NCBI RefSeq assembly: GCF_030160075.1
Contig: NZ_BSNQ01000003.1
Location: 1,182,556 to 1,246,555 of the forward strand
Source of the DNA: Dyella lipolytica
GTDB taxonomy: Bacteria > Pseudomonadota > Gammaproteobacteria > Xanthomonadales > Rhodanobacteraceae
Reading direction: 5' to 3'
Length of the DNA: 64,000 nucleotides
The translations under genes and the position numbers were made by a program. The notes beneath the pieces are model-generated. The model saw nothing but the letters and a program-made list of their open reading frames with translations. It was not told where the DNA came from and searched no databases. Within the stretch, counting starts at the first letter, position 1, and each line of letters begins with the position of its first letter. Shown here one piece after another: positions 27,931-37,452 of the stretch.

Positions 27931-29571
27931 TTACGGCAGCTGGTTCACATTTGGTTTCGGCTTGGAATCCGGTCGGGCTACGGCATACATGGCCCAGCTG
28001 ATCTGTTTCAGCAGACCGTATGGATCGTTGCCCTGTACGTACAAGTCCATATGGGTCCGACCCGGGAGGAAGCGGACATCGGCGTGGGCGTTCAAACCAT
28101 CCAGCACCGCCTTCAAGCGATGCGCCGCACCATCGAGATAGAAGGTATCGGCTGTTCCGACGTAGAGATGGATCTTGCCGTCCAGATCCGGCTTCAGCGC
28201 CGGCCAATTGTGCTGCAGCCTGTAAGCGATGTCGTAATGATCGCGCCAGTAAGTCACCACAGCCGGATCGACGTCGCCCGTATCGCGATTGAACATCTGC
28301 TCAGGCCGTCCATCCTTGCCACGCGGCGAGAACACCCAGTCGAACGACGCCAGCTGCCCGCCGTACGGCCCCAGCACGCGCTCCATCTTTGCAAACTGTT
28401 CGAATGTTCCCAGCACCTTGCCCTTGTCGCGCACCAGCGGCCACGGTGTGCCATCCGGTTTGCGATACACATTCGCGTGCGGCGCATACAGGTCCGGACC
28501 CGTGAAATCGTGGAAGTCGCTGGGATCGGGCGAGGTCGACCAAGTGCCGCCGAAGATCTTCGGGTAACGCGTCTGCAACCAGAGCGTGGCCCAGCCGCCG
28601 GAGGAATGACCGTTGAGGAAACGGCCGTTCACATCGGCGTCCATCCGGTAATGCGATTCCAGATAGGGAATCAGCTCCGTGATCAGCGCCTGCCCCCACG
28701 GCCCGTTATTCACCGAATCGGCAAACTCGTGCGTGCCGGTGGGACTGGATTCGTCGAGGAACACCCAGATCATCGGCGGCATCTCGCCGCTCGCCATCGC
28801 GGCATCGACGCGTGCCACCGCGCGCACGACACGATCGTTGTTGCCGCCGAAACCCTGTGTGTAATACACCGTGGGGTAATGCTGTTTCGCCGATGTGTCG
28901 TAACCGGGCGGCAACAGCACGCGTCCGCGCATCGCGATCGGACGCCCCCAGAATGCCGACAGTACCGGGCTGGTGAAGTCGATCAGCTGCGAATGCTGGC
29001 GTGCATCGGCCATGGCTTTGCGCGATGCCGCCGGCGCTGAATCCGGCAGCGTCCAGGGATCCTCGCTGGGCAGCGTCTTGTCGAGCGTCAGTGTCGGTAT
29101 ATCGCTGCTCGGCAAATGCACTTTCACCACTTCGCTGACCAGATCGCCGGCATCGCGGCCTACGTAGTTGTAGTTGTTGTGCACATCGAGCACGGCCTGC
29201 ACCATGTAGTCGCCAGGCGGCAACTTCGACCATTCGCTTGGGAAAGCCAAGCTGTCCGCATCGATATCGATCATTTGCCCAGGCGTCAGCCTGGCGACAT
29301 CTTCTGCTGCAATGGACGTCTGCGTGGCGCGGAAAGGGTTCGCGTCGATCTCCGTCACCGTGCCGTCTTTGGATTGCGCCTGCGCGGCTGCGGCATCCAT
29401 CGCGAACAGCAGCAGTCGACCGGATAGGGGCTGCGTTTCACCTGCACCCAGTTGCACATGAAAGAATCGGTGCGTGGGAACGCTCTGCACATCCTGCCGT
29501 GCCCAGGCGTAGGTGCCTGCCAGCAGGCCGAGGCCAAGTAACGCAGTCAGGGCTAACTGACGATGACGCAT
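27931..29571 (-). CDS. Secreted esterase of the D-type alpha/beta-hydrolase superfamily
   Basis: 546 residues from the Met at 29571, which has AGGAGA upstream. Signal peptide ending near AGTYAWA. The N-terminal 170 residues form a beta-rich domain, then an alpha/beta-hydrolase of the putative esterase (Esterase D/enterochelin esterase-like) family with nucleophile elbow FLNGHSSGGWATLW (GxSxG) and a C-terminal catalytic His candidate in LPGRTHMDLYV. Exported; likely hydrolyses small esters or acyl compounds. Followed downstream by its own terminator. Confidence 0.87.
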   Translation of the reverse strand: MRHRQLALTALLGLGLLAGTYAWARQDVQSVPTHRFFHVQLGAGETQPLSGRLLLFAMDAAAAQAQSKDGTVTEIDANPFRATQTSIAAEDVARLTPGQMIDIDADSLAFPSEWSKLPPGDYMVQAVLDVHNNYNYVGRDAGDLVSEVVKVHLPSSDIPTLTLDKTLPSEDPWTLPDSAPAASRKAMADARQHSQLIDFTSPVLSAFWGRPIAMRGRVLLPPGYDTSAKQHYPTVYYTQGFGGNNDRVVRAVARVDAAMASGEMPPMIWVFLDESSPTGTHEFADSVNNGPWGQALITELIPYLESHYRMDADVNGRFLNGHSSGGWATLWLQTRYPKIFGGTWSTSPDPSDFHDFTGPDLYAPHANVYRKPDGTPWPLVRDKGKVLGTFEQFAKMERVLGPYGGQLASFDWVFSPRGKDGRPEQMFNRDTGDVDPAVVTYWRDHYDIAYRLQHNWPALKPDLDGKIHLYVGTADTFYLDGAAHRLKAVLDGLNAHADVRFLPGRTHMDLYVQGNDPYGLLKQISWAMYAVARPDSKPKPNVNQLP

Positions 29572-29622
29572 GATTTTCTCCTGATGGATCAAAGGATGCT
29601 CTTGCGAGTCCCCACCTAGCTG

Positions 29623-31287
29623 CTATTTCGCAGCCGTTGCATCGCTCAACGGCACCAGCCGCAAATCCTGAAAATCGAAACTGAAATCGGTCAGCGGCGA
29701 TATGGGTTGCATCCGCACTTCACGCACATGACCATCCACATCCAAGGCGAAGTTTACGAACGCATCTGCATTCAACGCACGGTCGTCCCAACGCACGATA
29801 AAGGTGTCGTGCTGCCACGGTGTCATGGTGCCGATCAACTGCTTGGTCTTGCTGAAGCGCAGGCGCAACGTGCCGCCTTCGTCGCTGATGGCAATGTCGC
29901 CGTACCACGGATCGCGATACATACCGGCATAACTCGCGAGTGGCAATGACGGTTTGCTGTCGGCATTGCGCGCAGCCTCATGCTTGCTCCAGCTTTCGTC
30001 GGCATCGCTATGCGCATGCTTCACCGCCTTGTCGTACACGCTTACCCAATCCGTCTTCGTGCCGGAGTTGAGATAGGCATCGAGCACGCGATAAGTAATG
30101 GCATTGAACGCCGCCCCCGATTCCTGGTTGGTGAGCACTACCACGCCAAGCTTCAGACCCGGCACCAGGGTGACGCGCGACACCATGCCCGGCCAGCCGC
30201 CGGTGTGCCACACGAGTTTCTCGCCGTGGTAATCGCTAAGGAACCAGCCTTCGCCGTAACCGGAGAAGTTCGGCATCAACGGTTGCAGCTCCGGAATCGG
30301 CGGCTTGCTGACCGGAATCGGCGTCAGCATCGTCCACATCTGGTTCTGGCTGTCTTGCGAGAACAACTGGCGTGACTTGCCATCTGCGCTTGCCGTGGGC
30401 AGTGCGCCGCCGGCCAGCTGCACGTTCATCCACTTGGCAAGGTCATGCACACTGGCATAGATGCCGCCGGCACCGGGGTCGTTGAGCCACGCCATCGGCG
30501 GTACGGGCTGCAGATTCTTGAAATCGGATAGCGCATGACCCGTGGCGTAGTCCATGCCGGGCTTGAGATAGGTCATGTCGATCAGCGACTCGTTCATGCC
30601 GACCGGTTTGAAGATGTGCTCGCGGATGTAATTCGCGTAGGACTGACCGGACGCTTTCTCGATAATCAGCGTAGCCACTGCGAACAGAATGTTGTCGTAC
30701 GCGTAGTGGCTGCGGAAGCCGTTGGTCAGCGGTACGTTGCCAAGGCGCTCGACGACTTCCTTGGTGGTGTAGCTGGTCGGCGGCCAATACAGCAGATCGC
30801 CCGCACCCAGGCTGAGGCCGCTGCGGTGAGCCAGCAGGTCGCGCACGCGCATCTCGTGCGTCACGTACGGATCGGACATGCGGAACCACGGCAGATAGTC
30901 GGTCACTCGACTATCCATATCCACCTTGCCCTGCTCGGCCAGCATCTGCAGCGCGGTGGCGGTGAAGGCCTTGGTATTGGAAGCGATCGCGAACAGCGTA
31001 TGCGCGTCCACTTTCTCCGGCTTGCCGGCTTCGCGCAAACCATAGCCCTGCTCGAAGACGACCTTGCCGTCCTTGACGATCGCCACCGCGATGCCAGGCA
31101 CGTTGAAGGTCTTGCGCGTGCTGTCCGCATAGGCATCAAAGTCCTGCAGCATCGGCGGCAGGTTGAGCGGTGCCACCACCGATGCCGCTTCCGGATCGAC
31201 CGGAGCCGGCGATGCCGGCACAACCGAGACGAACGTCAACAAGGCGCAGCACCCGATCAGGCGCAAGGACAAAGGCGACAAGGGCAT
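29623..31287 (-). CDS. Secreted serine hydrolase, class C beta-lactamase fold
   Basis: 554 residues starting at the Met at 31287 (signal peptide ending near VVPASPAP). The beta-lactamase/PBP-like core shows the SxxK nucleophile in FAIASNTKAFTAT, the YxN in YAYDNILFA and a HTGGWPG motif in place of KTG. A C-terminal extension (about 440-554) resembles the DUF3471 domain that often follows such esterase/peptidase enzymes. More likely a D-aminopeptidase or esterase than an antibiotic resistance enzyme. Confidence 0.9.
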   Translation of the reverse strand: MPLSPLSLRLIGCCALLTFVSVVPASPAPVDPEAASVVAPLNLPPMLQDFDAYADSTRKTFNVPGIAVAIVKDGKVVFEQGYGLREAGKPEKVDAHTLFAIASNTKAFTATALQMLAEQGKVDMDSRVTDYLPWFRMSDPYVTHEMRVRDLLAHRSGLSLGAGDLLYWPPTSYTTKEVVERLGNVPLTNGFRSHYAYDNILFAVATLIIEKASGQSYANYIREHIFKPVGMNESLIDMTYLKPGMDYATGHALSDFKNLQPVPPMAWLNDPGAGGIYASVHDLAKWMNVQLAGGALPTASADGKSRQLFSQDSQNQMWTMLTPIPVSKPPIPELQPLMPNFSGYGEGWFLSDYHGEKLVWHTGGWPGMVSRVTLVPGLKLGVVVLTNQESGAAFNAITYRVLDAYLNSGTKTDWVSVYDKAVKHAHSDADESWSKHEAARNADSKPSLPLASYAGMYRDPWYGDIAISDEGGTLRLRFSKTKQLIGTMTPWQHDTFIVRWDDRALNADAFVNFALDVDGHVREVRMQPISPLTDFSFDFQDLRLVPLSDATAAK

Positions 31288-31381
31288 AGCGGCTCCGGGT
31301 GTGGCAAAGCGGCAGTCTAGCCTGCTTGCCACTCCCTGTTTCCAGCCCCGGAAGTCACGCAGCGTGATGGTCTGGCGGCAA

Positions 31382-32374
31382 TTAAGGGCTCTTTGCAGCA
31401 GCCCGATGCGCGTCCAGCCAAGGTGCCAGCGATACCGACCAGATGTTGTCGTTACCGTTGTCCCAGCTTTCCATCCGGGCAAGCTGTGCTTTCGCTTGCT
31501 CAGGTGTGAGCGGATAAGTCACTTCGCTCCTGCGATCGCTGGTGTAGTAAAGAGTGCGCAGATCGGGGCCAACATGCGCGCCCCACTGGCTCCACTTGCC
31601 TGGTTTGCCGTTGATGGTCTCGCCAAGGTCGACTGGCTTTCCCCAATGATCGCCCTCACGAAACGCGATGTAGAAATCGCCCATGCCGCCATCTTTCGCG
31701 TCGGTCGAATTGAACACCATGAAAGACTGGTCCGGCGCGATGGCCGGATCGTGTGTCGACGCCGCAGGATCGCCTACCGCCACTTGCACGGCAGGCTGGT
31801 AAGCACCATTCGCGAACGACGAACTGTAAATGTGGAAGACACCACCGGCATCCGGATGGATGAAATACAGGCTGCCATCGGCTGCAATGCTGGGTGCATA
31901 GGTGCGATCGCTGGCGTTGACGGCGACAGGCAGATGTACCGGCTGACCCCAGCCATCGCCTTTGCGATCCACCCGCCACAAATGACCGCCGCGCGCCGGG
32001 TAGAACTTGCCGTGCACCGTCATGCCTAACGCATCGCCACCGGGCGTAAGCGGCCGATTGGAAACGAACACCAGATAGGAACCGTCCGGCGACATCGTCG
32101 GATCATGATCCAGCCACTGCCCTGAGAACGGCGCGATCTCCGGTTTGGACCAGACACCGTGCGTGCGATGCGACACCAGGATCATCGAGCCCACATCGAA
32201 GTACACCGTCTTGCCATCCGGCGTGAATGCGGGACAGGCTTCGCCCGCCGGTCCGGAAATCACACCCGGCGCGAATACTTGGGGTGCGTCAACCACCGCG
32301 TCCGCGGCAAACAGCGAACCGGTTGCGCCGTACAGGCCGGCCACCACCACGAACCAGAAAGGCTTGCGGATCAT
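31382..32374 (-). CDS. Exported TolB-like WD40/PD40 beta-propeller protein
   Basis: 330 residues from the Met at 32374 (AGGAAGA upstream). Signal peptide ending near GSLFAAD. PD40 repeats are visible: CPAFTPDGKTVYFDV, DPTMSPDGSYLVFVSNRP, APSIAADGSLYFIHPD, DPAIAPDQSFMVFNSTD. It is a six-bladed-propeller scaffold without visible catalytic residues. Co-directional with the serine hydrolase and esterase downstream (95-bp gap), perhaps one transcription unit of secreted proteins. Confidence 0.85.
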   Translation of the reverse strand: MIRKPFWFVVVAGLYGATGSLFAADAVVDAPQVFAPGVISGPAGEACPAFTPDGKTVYFDVGSMILVSHRTHGVWSKPEIAPFSGQWLDHDPTMSPDGSYLVFVSNRPLTPGGDALGMTVHGKFYPARGGHLWRVDRKGDGWGQPVHLPVAVNASDRTYAPSIAADGSLYFIHPDAGGVFHIYSSSFANGAYQPAVQVAVGDPAASTHDPAIAPDQSFMVFNSTDAKDGGMGDFYIAFREGDHWGKPVDLGETINGKPGKWSQWGAHVGPDLRTLYYTSDRRSEVTYPLTPEQAKAQLARMESWDNGNDNIWSVSLAPWLDAHRAAAKSP

Positions 32375-32518
32375 GTCGTTCTTCCTGCAGGAAAATGGGG
32401 GAGACTGCTGTATATCGGGCACCATCGCGCACCGCATGTCCTTAAAGTCACCCGGTACATACCTACATGGGACATCGAACGCACTACACTGACGACCGTC
32501 GCCAATAAGGAACCTGCG

Positions 32519-32953
32519 ATGTCCTCATCACGCCTTGTCTCGCTGCTGCTATTGGTGTTGCTGGTCGGCGCCCTGCTGTTCTGGAACCGCCACGCGTCGC
32601 AACCGCCCGGTGTAATTTCGCACGGCGACATGACGTTGCCGGCGAGCGGTAACAACTGCCCCGCTGCCGCGACGAACCTGCCTGCGTTCATGCCGCCGGA
32701 AGCGTGCGATACGCTGGCTCGCATCCTGCAGGGCGGCCCGTTCCCGTATAGCCAGGACGGTGTGGTGTTCGGCAATTACGAAGGCCTGCTACCGCAGCAG
32801 CCGCGCGGCTACTATCACGAATACACGGTGGAAACTCCCGGCGCGAGCAACCGCGCCACCCGACGCATCATCACCGGTGGTACACCGCCGCAAGTGTTCT
32901 ACTACACCGGCGACCACTACCGCAGCTTCCAGCCCTTCCAGGTGAACCGATGA
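32519..32953 (+). CDS. Membrane-anchored or secreted barnase-type ribonuclease
   Basis: 144 residues from the ATG at 32519 (AAGGAACC upstream). A hydrophobic segment (LVSLLLLVLLVGALLFW, 6-22) acts as signal or anchor. The C-terminal half is a microbial RNase N1/T1 domain: candidate catalytic residues are E101 (YYHEYTV), R116/R117 (RRIITGG) and H133 in GDHYRSFQPF, which closely parallels the TDHYQTF end of barnase. Cys47 and Cys63 may form a disulfide. Its stop overlaps the barstar start (ATGA), a toxin-inhibitor arrangement. Confidence 0.9.
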   Translation: MSSSRLVSLLLLVLLVGALLFWNRHASQPPGVISHGDMTLPASGNNCPAAATNLPAFMPPEACDTLARILQGGPFPYSQDGVVFGNYEGLLPQQPRGYYHEYTVETPGASNRATRRIITGGTPPQVFYYTGDHYRSFQPFQVNR

Positions 32954-33387
32954 GCGCAGAAGGCGCCCTCGACCTTACCCAGGCCAACGACGGCGGCGTG
33001 TACTTCGTCGACGCCGCCGATTTCGACGCACTTGCCGCCGCTGCCTTGCAAGGCAAGCTGTATGTATGCCGCGCCGACCTCGCCGGCTGCCAGGACAAAA
33101 GCGAATTGTTGCGCCGGCTGGCCACTGCGCTGAAGCTACCCGCAGGTTTCGGCCATAACTGGGACGCACTGGTCGACAGTCTGCGCGACCTGGGATGGTT
33201 GCAAGGCATCGGCCACGCCTTGTTGCTCGACCACGCCAGCGATCTGCGCGAGGCGGCAGCCAAGGATTTCGACACGCTGCTCGCCATCCTGCACGAATCG
33301 GCCAGCTTCGCCATCGGCCAGAACCGCCCGTTCTTTGCGTTTCTGAGCCTTCCCGAACATCCCATCGCACTTCCGACACATCGTTAA
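32950..33387 (+). CDS. Barstar family ribonuclease inhibitor
   Basis: 145 residues. The barstar core is LYVCRADLAGCQDKSELLRR followed by LKLPAGFGHNWDALVDSLRD, with the acidic barnase-binding DSLRDLGW helix. It should bind and block the upstream ribonuclease in the cytoplasm before export. The extended N-terminus (EGALDLTQANDGGVYFVDAAD) is common in the longer barstar relatives of Xanthomonadales. Overlap with the RNase gene ensures co-translation. Confidence 0.93.
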   Translation: MSAEGALDLTQANDGGVYFVDAADFDALAAAALQGKLYVCRADLAGCQDKSELLRRLATALKLPAGFGHNWDALVDSLRDLGWLQGIGHALLLDHASDLREAAAKDFDTLLAILHESASFAIGQNRPFFAFLSLPEHPIALPTHR

Positions 33388-33388
33388 C

Positions 33389-33607
33389 ATGGAATATATA
33401 GATTTCGAACTCGACCGGGACCACGTCGAACTCAATCAGCTCTTGAAACTAGTCGGACTGTGCGACAGCGGCGGCGCGGGAAAAATGATCGTAGCCAGCG
33501 GCGCGGTCTTTGTGGATGGACAGCAGGAGCTACGCAAGACCTGCAAGATCCACGCGGGACAGGTCGTGCAGCTGGACGACGTGGAGATTCGTGTCGTCGC
33601 CGGCTAG
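33389..33607 (+). CDS. S4-domain RNA-binding protein (YbcJ family)
   Basis: 72 residues, entirely an S4 fold: FELDRDHVELNQLLKLVGLC, SGGAGKMIVASGAVFVDG and TCKIHAGQVVQLDDVEIRVV. The length fits the small YbcJ family of presumed ribosome or RNA binders. It starts one base after the barstar stop, so it is read on the same transcript; whether that link to an RNase/inhibitor pair has meaning is unknown. Confidence 0.93.
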   Translation: MEYIDFELDRDHVELNQLLKLVGLCDSGGAGKMIVASGAVFVDGQQELRKTCKIHAGQVVQLDDVEIRVVAG

Positions 33608-33670
33608 ACGTAACCGTCGAGGCGCCGCCAACGAATACCAGACATCCGGATTCTCGTGGAGGCCTGCATC

Positions 33671-34357
33671 ATGTACGTCCGCCGTCATCTCGCCACCCTG
33701 ATTGCGCTAAGCGGCTTGACCGCCTGCACTGCCGTCGCCAGTAACGCCAACCTGCCCGACCCTGCTTACGACGCTCCCAAGACTAGCGCTCACACCACCG
33801 AAACCGCGGTCCTGGCGGGCGGCTGCTTCTGGGGCATGCAAGCGGTGTTCGAACACGTTCGGGGCGTCAAGCACGTGTGGGCAGGTTACAGTGGCGGCAA
33901 TGCCGACACGGCCCACTATGACGACGTCAGCGAAGGCAACACCGGCCACGCCGAGTCGATAAAGGTGCAATTCGACCCTGCAGTGATCAGCTACGGGCAG
34001 TTGCTCAAGGTGTATTTCGCGGTCGCCCACGATCCCACCGAACTCAACCGGCAAGGTCCCGACGCCGGTACGCAATATCGCTCGGAGATCTTCTACGCAA
34101 GTCCGCAGCAGCAAAAGATTGCCCAGTCCTACATCGCCCAACTCGATACGGCGAAAGTATTCGATTCGTCGATCGTGACGCTGGTGCAGCCGTTGACGAT
34201 GTTCTATCCGGCCGAGTCCTATCATCAGGATTACGCGCGCATCCATCCGGACAACATGTATATCGTGATCAACGATGCGCCGAAGGTAACGCGGCTCAAG
34301 CAACTGTTTCCGGCGCTTTATCAGCCGGAAGAGACCATTGTCGAGGTGCAGCTGTAG
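33671..34357 (+). CDS. msrA: Peptide-methionine (S)-S-oxide reductase, lipoprotein form
   Basis: Reduces methionine-S-sulfoxide in proteins. 228 residues from the ATG at 33671 (GGAGG upstream). The leader RHLATLIALSGLTAC ends in a lipobox-like LTAC, so the enzyme is probably a membrane-anchored periplasmic lipoprotein. The catalytic motif GGCFWGMQAVFEHV has the active Cys; YSGG, HAESIKVQFDP and AVAHDPTELNRQGPDAGTQY are in place. An exported MsrA suggests repair of envelope proteins. Confidence 0.95.
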   Translation: MYVRRHLATLIALSGLTACTAVASNANLPDPAYDAPKTSAHTTETAVLAGGCFWGMQAVFEHVRGVKHVWAGYSGGNADTAHYDDVSEGNTGHAESIKVQFDPAVISYGQLLKVYFAVAHDPTELNRQGPDAGTQYRSEIFYASPQQQKIAQSYIAQLDTAKVFDSSIVTLVQPLTMFYPAESYHQDYARIHPDNMYIVINDAPKVTRLKQLFPALYQPEETIVEVQL

Positions 34358-34363
34358 CCTTTA

Positions 34364-34555
34364 GCCCCTCTCCCTTTGGGCACGCGGAGAGGGGCCATGG
34401 ATGGCCCCGGTTTTGAGGAGCGAGGAGAGGGGTTGGGGTGAGGGTACGATCAGCGCGCGCTACTTAAATTCCGAGCGAGACTTCAACAACACGCTTCGCC
34501 CGTACCCTCATCCGCCTATCGGCACCTTCTCCCAAAGGGAGAAGGATCCACCGAT
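34364..34555. repeat. Composite intergenic repeat cluster
   Basis: Several hairpins between convergent genes: CCCCTCTCC/GGAGAGGGG (34366-34394), GGGGCCAT-gg-ATGGCCCC just after it, a longer inverted pair GGGTACG...CGTACCC (about 34442-34507) and CCTTCTCCC-aaa-GGGAGAAGG (34523-34547). The first 50 bp match the element at 8552-8602. Probably a MITE- or REP-like mosaic of the kind common in Xanthomonadales. Confidence 0.6.
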
Positions 34556-34566
34556 GTACATCTTAG

Positions 34567-37314
34567 TTATTTCGGCGGCACCAGACGCAATCGGGACGAT
34601 TCATGTCGCGGATTGGGTGAAAGCATTCGCTCGATTTCGATCGCCGCCAGGCCACGCGCGTAGTAATACCCCTGCCCTTCGATGCAACCGGCGCGCAGCA
34701 GGAAATCGTGCTGCGCCGACGTTTCGATACCTTCGGCGATGGTGCACATGCCAAGGCTCTTGGCGATGGCCAGCATCGCTTCGACGATCGCCACATCGTT
34801 CGCGCTGTCGGGCAGATCCTTGACGAACGAACGATCGATCTTCAGGAAATCGATACCCGACAGCTTCAAATACGCCAGCGATGAATAGCCCGTGCCGAAA
34901 TCGTCGATGGCGACACCGATACCCAGTGCGTGCAAAGCATGCATGGTTTGCTCGGTGGCCTCGCCCAAACGCAGGATCGCGCTTTCGGTGATCTCGAACA
35001 GCAAGCGCTTGGGAGAAATCTGGCTGGCCTGCAGCGCCTGTTTCACGCTATCGATAAAACCCGGATGGCCGAACGTCGCCGCCGATGCATTCAACGCCAC
35101 GCGAATAGGTGGCAACTTGGCCTGATCCCATTGACGTATTTGTGCGCAAACGGCGCGCATCGTCCAGGCGTCGATACGCCGAATCAAACCCAGACTTTCA
35201 GCCAGCGGAATGAAATCGTCCGGCATCAATTCGCCGCGTTCGGGATGGCGCCAACGCAGCAAGGCTTCGACCGCGATGATGCGGCCGCTGCGCAGCTCCA
35301 CGCTGGGCTGGAATACCAGATGGAACTCATCGCGCATCAGCGCCTGGCGCAGATCGGCACCCAACATCAGACGCATGCGAGCATCGGCATGCATCAGCGG
35401 CGTGTAGAAACGGTAGGTGTTGCGTTCCTGCGTTTTGGCCGCGTACATGGCCGCGTCGGCGTTAGCAATCAACACGACCGGATCGTTGCCATCCAGCGGA
35501 TAGCCGGCGATACCGATGCTTGCACTCATCACGATTTCGTAATCGCCGATCAGCATCGGCTCGGACAAGCTAAGCAGCAGACGGCTGGCGAACTGCGCCG
35601 CCTGTTCGCGTGTGCGTAGGCCGCCTAGCAGTACGGTGAATTCATCGCCGCCGATACGGCTGGCCACATCGTTCTCGCCAAGTTCGCGGCGAATGCGCTG
35701 CGCCACCTTTACCAGCAAACGGTCGCCGATCGCATGGCTGTAGCTGTCGTTGACCGCCTTGAATGCATCGAGATCCACGAACAGCACCGCCGCCGCACCG
35801 CTCATGCGCCCTGCCGCTTCGATAGCATGTGCGCAATGGCGCTGGAATTCGCTGCGGTTCGCGAGGCCGGTCAAGGGATCGTGCGCCACCATGTATTCCA
35901 GGCGCTGGCGATCTGCTTTGCTGCGCGTGATATCGGTGATCACCGCGACGTAATGCTGCACGCGGCCTTCGCTATTGCGGATCGCGCTAATGCTGAGCAG
36001 CTCCGGATAGCACGAACCGTCCGAACGCCAACTTTGCACTTCCCCAACCCAGTTGCCGCCATCAGCCACTCTGTCCCAGATCGACGAGGGCAACGGCGAG
36101 CCATCGGGCAACCGACGCAGCTCGTCGAAAGGATGATGTTGCAGGTACTGAAGTGTGTAACCGGTGATGCGAGTCTGCGCTGCGTTAACGGCCGTCACGC
36201 GCCGTTCTGCGTCGGCAATGATCAGGCCTTCAGCCACGCTGGCCATGGCTTCCGAAGCAATGCGACGCTCCTGCTCCATGGACAGGCGATCGGAGATATC
36301 GCGCATGATCGCTTGGCGTACCGGCTGCGTGCCCCACGTAATGAGGCTGCTGTGCGTCTCCACCGAGCGGTTCAACCCGCTCTCGGCGCGCAACAGACCG
36401 ATGGTCGATGTGCCCGCGGAACGCATACTGCCTTCGACGAACAGATCCTGAAAATTGCGGCCAATCAGTTCCTGCGGATCGCGCCCTGTCCACACGCTCG
36501 CCGTGCGATTGACGCCAAGTATCTTGCCGTGTGATTCGTCCACCATCACGATCGCGTCGGCCGCGCCGTCGAACAGCAGCTGGAATCGCTCTTCGGTACC
36601 GCGAATGCTCGCCAGGATGCGCTTTGCCATGCGGAACCACAGCGTGACAGCCAGTAGCGCGCTAATCAGTACGCTGGCAAAGAGAACGCGTCCTAGCCAT
36701 GCGGCGCCAAGGGCGATATCCAGCGAGAACGCGTCGCTGCGCGGCTGGATATAGTCGTTGAGTACACCGATGCGCGCGTTTTGCCGTGCGATCTCTTCGG
36801 CCGATGGCACGCCTTGGGCATAGGCATGCTGCAATTGCCCGGCGATGTTGTTGAGCTCTTCGATCGAGCCGTCGACGGAGCGCCAGTTTTCGATCGCCTG
36901 CGCCATGTACGGTGCTTGGGAGAAGTGATCGAGAATGAAAATCATCCCCGGAATTGCTGCAGGAATAACGCCCGCGCGTTGGAATGCCTGCCCCACTTCG
37001 TGTTGGTTGTAATGGCCGTTGGCGATCGCGTCGCGCGCCCAACGGTCCAGGCGCACTACTTCATAGTTGCGCCGGAAGCTTTCCAGCTGGCTGGGGTCGC
37101 CGCTGCGGGCATAGGTATACAGGTCGATAACGGTTTGCTTCTGAGCCTTCGACCAAAGACTTTCGCCGTTCAAGAAACCGGCCAGCGTGACCTGAACCTG
37201 GAGCGCGCCCCAGGTCAGGCACAAAACCAAGCCAACGACCGCCGCCAGGCCATATGCCAAAGGCATAAGACGCCGTGACAGCGGTCGTTGCTGAACATTC
37301 CGAGCGATACGCAT
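34567..37314 (-). CDS. Membrane-bound PAS-GGDEF-EAL c-di-GMP protein
   Basis: 915 residues. Two membrane helices (about 18-38 and 205-228) bracket a periplasmic helical sensor region; then two PAS domains (about 240-350 and 360-480), a GGDEF domain with intact RIGGDEFTVLL (near 556) and an EAL domain with VEALLRWRHPERG (near 685), DDFGTGYSSLAYLKL and AEGIE. Both catalytic signatures look complete, so it could make and break c-di-GMP, with one activity usually dominant. Stand-alone gene. The periplasmic signal is unknown. Confidence 0.93.
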   Translation of the reverse strand: MRIARNVQQRPLSRRLMPLAYGLAAVVGLVLCLTWGALQVQVTLAGFLNGESLWSKAQKQTVIDLYTYARSGDPSQLESFRRNYEVVRLDRWARDAIANGHYNQHEVGQAFQRAGVIPAAIPGMIFILDHFSQAPYMAQAIENWRSVDGSIEELNNIAGQLQHAYAQGVPSAEEIARQNARIGVLNDYIQPRSDAFSLDIALGAAWLGRVLFASVLISALLAVTLWFRMAKRILASIRGTEERFQLLFDGAADAIVMVDESHGKILGVNRTASVWTGRDPQELIGRNFQDLFVEGSMRSAGTSTIGLLRAESGLNRSVETHSSLITWGTQPVRQAIMRDISDRLSMEQERRIASEAMASVAEGLIIADAERRVTAVNAAQTRITGYTLQYLQHHPFDELRRLPDGSPLPSSIWDRVADGGNWVGEVQSWRSDGSCYPELLSISAIRNSEGRVQHYVAVITDITRSKADRQRLEYMVAHDPLTGLANRSEFQRHCAHAIEAAGRMSGAAAVLFVDLDAFKAVNDSYSHAIGDRLLVKVAQRIRRELGENDVASRIGGDEFTVLLGGLRTREQAAQFASRLLLSLSEPMLIGDYEIVMSASIGIAGYPLDGNDPVVLIANADAAMYAAKTQERNTYRFYTPLMHADARMRLMLGADLRQALMRDEFHLVFQPSVELRSGRIIAVEALLRWRHPERGELMPDDFIPLAESLGLIRRIDAWTMRAVCAQIRQWDQAKLPPIRVALNASAATFGHPGFIDSVKQALQASQISPKRLLFEITESAILRLGEATEQTMHALHALGIGVAIDDFGTGYSSLAYLKLSGIDFLKIDRSFVKDLPDSANDVAIVEAMLAIAKSLGMCTIAEGIETSAQHDFLLRAGCIEGQGYYYARGLAAIEIERMLSPNPRHESSRLRLVPPK

Positions 37315-37452
37315 GACACCCCTATTTCTTAGAACCCGTCATTCGCATCCGTGCATATCGGTCGTGCTGTATAGAAGATCAGGTTCTTATCAGCCAACGC
37401 TCACATGAAGAACTCGCTGATATGTATCGCCCCCACCACTCCATTCTTAAGC

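Noticed and set aside
27853-29040. 395-codon plus-strand frame opposite the secreted esterase
   Set aside because: Antisense shadow; the esterase has signal peptide, GxSxG and a ribosome site.
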